Positions 61,782-64,000 of a stretch of DNA of 64,000 nt are shown here, piece after piece. Below the pieces are notes generated by a model, which saw nothing but the letters and a program-made list of their open reading frames with translations, was not told the DNA's origin and did no database searches. The translations under genes and the position numbers were made by a program. Position 1 is the stretch's first letter. Every line of letters starts with the position of its first letter. The DNA is from Bacillus sp. OV166 (lineage in GTDB: Bacteria > Bacillota > Bacilli > Bacillales > Cytobacillaceae), in the NCBI RefSeq assembly GCF_900177675.1, contig NZ_FXWM01000001.1, forward strand, positions 2,365,001-2,429,000, in the 5' to 3' direction.

Positions 61782-62336
61782 TCATTTCCACCATTTCCAC
61801 CATTTCCTTTGCTCAGCGACTGCGATTTGCTTTCTGGTTTCTTCCTCAATCATTTTACTTCGTTCCTTTTCCAATTGCTCCATACGTTCAACATACTTCA
61901 AAATTAGATTAATCTTTTCTTCTAGCTGAGCTTCTCGTACTGCCTTCTCCTTCAAATGTTTGATTAAATCTAAGTTTACTTGCTCCAAATGTTCTATACG
62001 ATCCAATAACTCATTAGTGTTAGTATTCTGCTCAGTATCGCCATCATTAGTTGTCTGTAACGGCACTTCTTCCAAAAGTGTTACCGTTTTATTTTCTTCA
62101 GAGATCCATGTCATCACAGCTTCGGCTGAATGGTCCATCGTCATACCTTCTTGCATACTGAATTCGATTAATTTACGGAATGTGAGAACATCTTTTTCAA
62201 AATAGGTTCTATGTCCTCTGTTATTACGCTGAACTTGATACCCATGTCCTTCCAAGAGAGTGGCATACTTCCGTAATGTATTGCCATCAATTCCAAGCAA
62301 TTCCTGTACGTTACTAGGTGAATATATTATCGTCAT
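61782..62336 (-). CDS. MerR-like DNA-binding protein with C-terminal coiled coil
   Basis: A 184-residue protein: N-terminal MerR-type helix-turn-helix (YSPSNVQELLGIDGNTLRKYATLL and HRTYFEKDVLTFRKL, residues 4-55), an acidic linker, a long coiled coil from about 108 to 165, and an odd WWKWWK end encoded by a short tandem CATTTCCAC repeat. The plan resembles RacA and the DUF3967 proteins often found on Bacillus plasmids, which bind DNA for partitioning or regulation. The ATG at 62336 follows GGAGGTG. Role unknown. Confidence 0.72.
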   Translation of the reverse strand: MTIIYSPSNVQELLGIDGNTLRKYATLLEGHGYQVQRNNRGHRTYFEKDVLTFRKLIEFSMQEGMTMDHSAEAVMTWISEENKTVTLLEEVPLQTTNDGDTEQNTNTNELLDRIEHLEQVNLDLIKHLKEKAVREAQLEEKINLILKYVERMEQLEKERSKMIEEETRKQIAVAEQRKWWKWWK

Positions 62337-62421
62337 AACACTACACCTCCAATTTAACACTTCTATAAAACGCTGAGAATTCCTTTTTTTATTAGAATTT
62401 TTTCTGAATGAAGTATAGGTA

Positions 62422-62454
62422 ATGCACTATATGGAAGGAAATGGCTATAAAAGT
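62422..62454 (+). repeat. dispersed 33-bp repeat, copy 2
   Basis: Matches 33304-33336 with three differences. Here the frame stays open for 37 codons (MHYMEGNGYKSDEERRL, stop at 62533) where the other copy has a stop, so it may be the start of a small or decayed gene. Confidence 0.5.
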
Positions 62455-62587
62455 GATGAAGAAAGGAGATTAATAGATTTAATTGAAATTGTTGGAATTT
62501 CAAACAGCATGTCATTGGTCATAAGAAGCAAATAAGAAGAATAAACATCAAAATAGTGTGGGGATTTCTTATTGGGGAGGAATAAAC

Positions 62588-63385
62588 ATGAATGATGTCC
62601 TTGAAAGAACAGCAAGATTTGAACATCGTTTTTGGTTACAAATATTAGGTGATCATTCGCGGTTTATTTATGAAGCTCTTGCACCCGTTCAAAAAGAGGA
62701 AATTGAAAAGGCATCATCTTTTATTCGAGTTTTTGACAAGCTTCTGGATCGTGCAAATTCCTCAGATTTAGTGACATTAACAATCGAAGCTGAAACAGAG
62801 GTTATAAGATTACGGGAATTTAAAATGGACTTATTAAGAAAACATCTGATTGGGAAAATAAAAATTCACCTTTCGCCAACCTTCATCAATCATATGGTCA
62901 ATGAATTAGAGGAATACTTAAGAATTTTAATACACCTAAAAGCAGGGGAAGTTCCTCCTGTTTACCATGAACTACATCATCATCTTTTATGGTTATTAGA
63001 TGCTGCGGGTCATTCAGAGGCAATTTCCTCTAATTTAGATAGTGTTGAAAAGAAACTCATTGAGAAAAGTAATACATTTAGGAAGAACTTTGAAGATTTT
63101 TACCTGAAATCAGTTGAACTAGCAGGATATTTAAGAACTAATTTGAACTCGTTCCCTGCTTTGTTAAAATTGAATTCAGACAGCCAGTTAGAAATAAAAT
63201 TATTTCAAAATTTTCTACATGAAATAGAAGAACTCAGACTAAGTAAGCATGCATTAGGAACATTCGCCCCCCTAATGGCGGATCATATGTACCGTGAAGA
63301 ATGTTATTATCTTATGAAATTAGCAGAATCGGCAAATCTTGACTCACCCAATTGTGATCCTGCAAAACCTCGACGTATGGAGTGA
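62588..63385 (+). CDS. DUF2935 ferritin-like protein
   Basis: A 266-residue all-helical protein of the DUF2935 family, two tandem four-helix units. Metal-ligand type residues recur: ARFEHRFWLQILGDHSRF (Glu and two His), YHELHHHLLW, LHEIEELR and MADHMYREECYYL. Bacillus members are mostly of unknown function; a di-metal site is inferred. The ATG at 62588 follows GGGGAGG by eight bases. Monocistronic. Confidence 0.82.
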   Translation: MNDVLERTARFEHRFWLQILGDHSRFIYEALAPVQKEEIEKASSFIRVFDKLLDRANSSDLVTLTIEAETEVIRLREFKMDLLRKHLIGKIKIHLSPTFINHMVNELEEYLRILIHLKAGEVPPVYHELHHHLLWLLDAAGHSEAISSNLDSVEKKLIEKSNTFRKNFEDFYLKSVELAGYLRTNLNSFPALLKLNSDSQLEIKLFQNFLHEIEELRLSKHALGTFAPLMADHMYREECYYLMKLAESANLDSPNCDPAKPRRME

Positions 63386-63561
63386 GTTCACAAATCTGCC
63401 AAATATAATAACTAATAAAAGGTGAGGGGGAGTTTAAGCAAACACCCCATTTTGCTGTTATGGAGATATTTGGATAATATAAAAAAACTTCCTAATTTTC
63501 CAAGAACATTGGACAGGGTTATTTCCATATTCTATTGTATCAATACTTGAGGGTGTTCATT

Positions 63562-63822
63562 ATGAGAATCAAAAGGGAAATACAAACCCAACCACAAACC
63601 ATGATTGGTCAAGCATGGACCGGTAGACATGTGATCTTGCTTCACTGTACAAATAATAATCAATTTATTAATCTTTATAAAAGTTTCCATGCTCCGATTG
63701 AGCCTCCACGTCACAATTGTGCTGAAACTTTGTCGCAATTACTAAGTATCGGCTATCGTATAATCGCGATTACGCCCATCTCAGCAAATCATATTCAATA
63801 TTTTTTGGTACTAGGAGATTAA
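63562..63822 (+). CDS. hypothetical small protein
   Basis: An 86-residue protein, basic at its start (MRIKREIQTQPQ), with two strand-like hydrophobic segments (HVILLHCTNN and YRIIAITPIS). Family not recognised. GAGGGTG lies seven bases before the ATG at 63562; the frame is open 27 bases further. A clear terminator follows at 63852. Confidence 0.55.
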   Translation: MRIKREIQTQPQTMIGQAWTGRHVILLHCTNNNQFINLYKSFHAPIEPPRHNCAETLSQLLSIGYRIIAITPISANHIQYFLVLGD

Positions 63823-63851
63823 GGATGCAGAATCAACGATTGAGATATAAA

Positions 63852-63885
63852 TGAACCCAATCCTTTGCAGTGGGTTCATTTTTTG
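63852..63885 (+). terminator. terminator after the 86-residue gene
   Basis: TGAACCCA (63852-63859) pairs with TGGGTTCA (63871-63878), followed by TTTTTTG. Confidence 0.85.
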
Positions 63886-63920
63886 TTTCTCCATGAATCT
63901 AGATTCTCTGAAATTAATTA

Positions 63921-63949
63921 TTGACAAAGTGATTGAATACTACTAAAAT
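63921..63949 (+). promoter_or_regulatory. sigma-A promoter pointing out of the right edge
   Basis: Perfect TTGACA (63921-63926), 17-bp spacer and TAAAAT (63944-63949). It must drive a gene beyond the window. Confidence 0.7.
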
Positions 63950-64000
63950 TAGAAATTATTTAACAATAATTTAGTTTATGAGATAAGATGTAATAATGCA

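Noticed and set aside
1..64000. CRISPR arrays, tRNA or rRNA genes, intact insertion sequences, known riboswitches
   Set aside because: No regularly spaced repeats, cloverleaf-like genes, transposase genes or recognisable riboswitch cores were seen on reading both strands; a covariance-model search would be needed to exclude divergent ones.

Overview
The window reads as chromosome of a low-GC, Gram-positive, endospore-forming member of the Bacillaceae (Bacillus, Neobacillus or Cytobacillus type). Ribosome binding sites are strong AGGAGG-like sequences, terminators are T-tailed hairpins, and several genes closely resemble Bacillus counterparts (YngJ/H/G/F/E, ScoAB, AraR, YtsJ, AnsB, FtsZ). Sporulation and PHA markers are also present: Sda, a GH18 cell-wall hydrolase lipoprotein and a phasin. 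Species cannot be fixed from the sequence alone. No rRNA, tRNA or CRISPR array was seen.

Layout. 1-4.4 kb: a kdgA-kdgK-kduI-kduD set for uronate (pectin-type) catabolism plus a TIM-barrel sugar isomerase/epimerase. 4.9-12.6 kb: a four-gene Wadjet (JetD-A-B-C) anti-plasmid SMC system. It abuts, on the other strand, remnants of a phage replication module (a G39P-like helicase loader and a broken DnaB N-terminus). 13.4-17.8 kb: a MocR regulator, a small unknown protein, a 4-oxalocrotonate tautomerase and a PucR/CdaR-type regulator. 18-28 kb: a leucine/isovalerate degradation operon: acyl-CoA dehydrogenase, ACS-like acyl-CoA synthetase, split 3-methylcrotonyl-CoA carboxylase, HMG-CoA lyase, enoyl-CoA hydratase, and ScoAB CoA-transferase for the acetoacetate product. 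28-32 kb: a TetR regulator and an MMPL exporter. 32-37 kb: an unknown protein, a stand-alone ftsZ, AraR and an ABM monooxygenase.

37-55.7 kb is an accessory catabolic island. It holds a long-form threonine synthase, two paralogous MFS transporters around a malic enzyme, and an IclR regulator. An operon-like series follows: cupin, remnant of a VOC ring-cleavage enzyme, a divergent SDR, a ThDP-dependent decarboxylase-like enzyme, aldehyde dehydrogenase, an aspartate-dehydrogenase-family enzyme, Rieske dioxygenase alpha and beta, a dihydrodiol dehydrogenase, an alpha/beta hydrolase and aspartase. Copies of the palindrome TTGTTTTATATATAAAACAA, or degenerate versions, lie before both transporters, the IclR gene and the cupin gene, suggesting one local IclR regulon. 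This island is the best candidate for an undescribed pathway: its parts suggest funnelling of an amino- or oxo-acid-substituted aromatic to an acid, ring dihydroxylation and meta-type cleavage. The substrate is not known.

55.7-64 kb: a phaQ (PadR) repressor pseudogene with an intact-looking promoter/operator ahead of an intact phasin gene, Sda, several small proteins, the GH18 lipoprotein, a patatin-like lipase, a 30-residue hydrophobic peptide, a MerR-like regulator, a DUF2935 protein and a promoter pointing out of the right edge. Two partial dispersed repeat families and a GC-rich Bacillaceae-type repeat (one complete, one end fragment) are scattered through the window.
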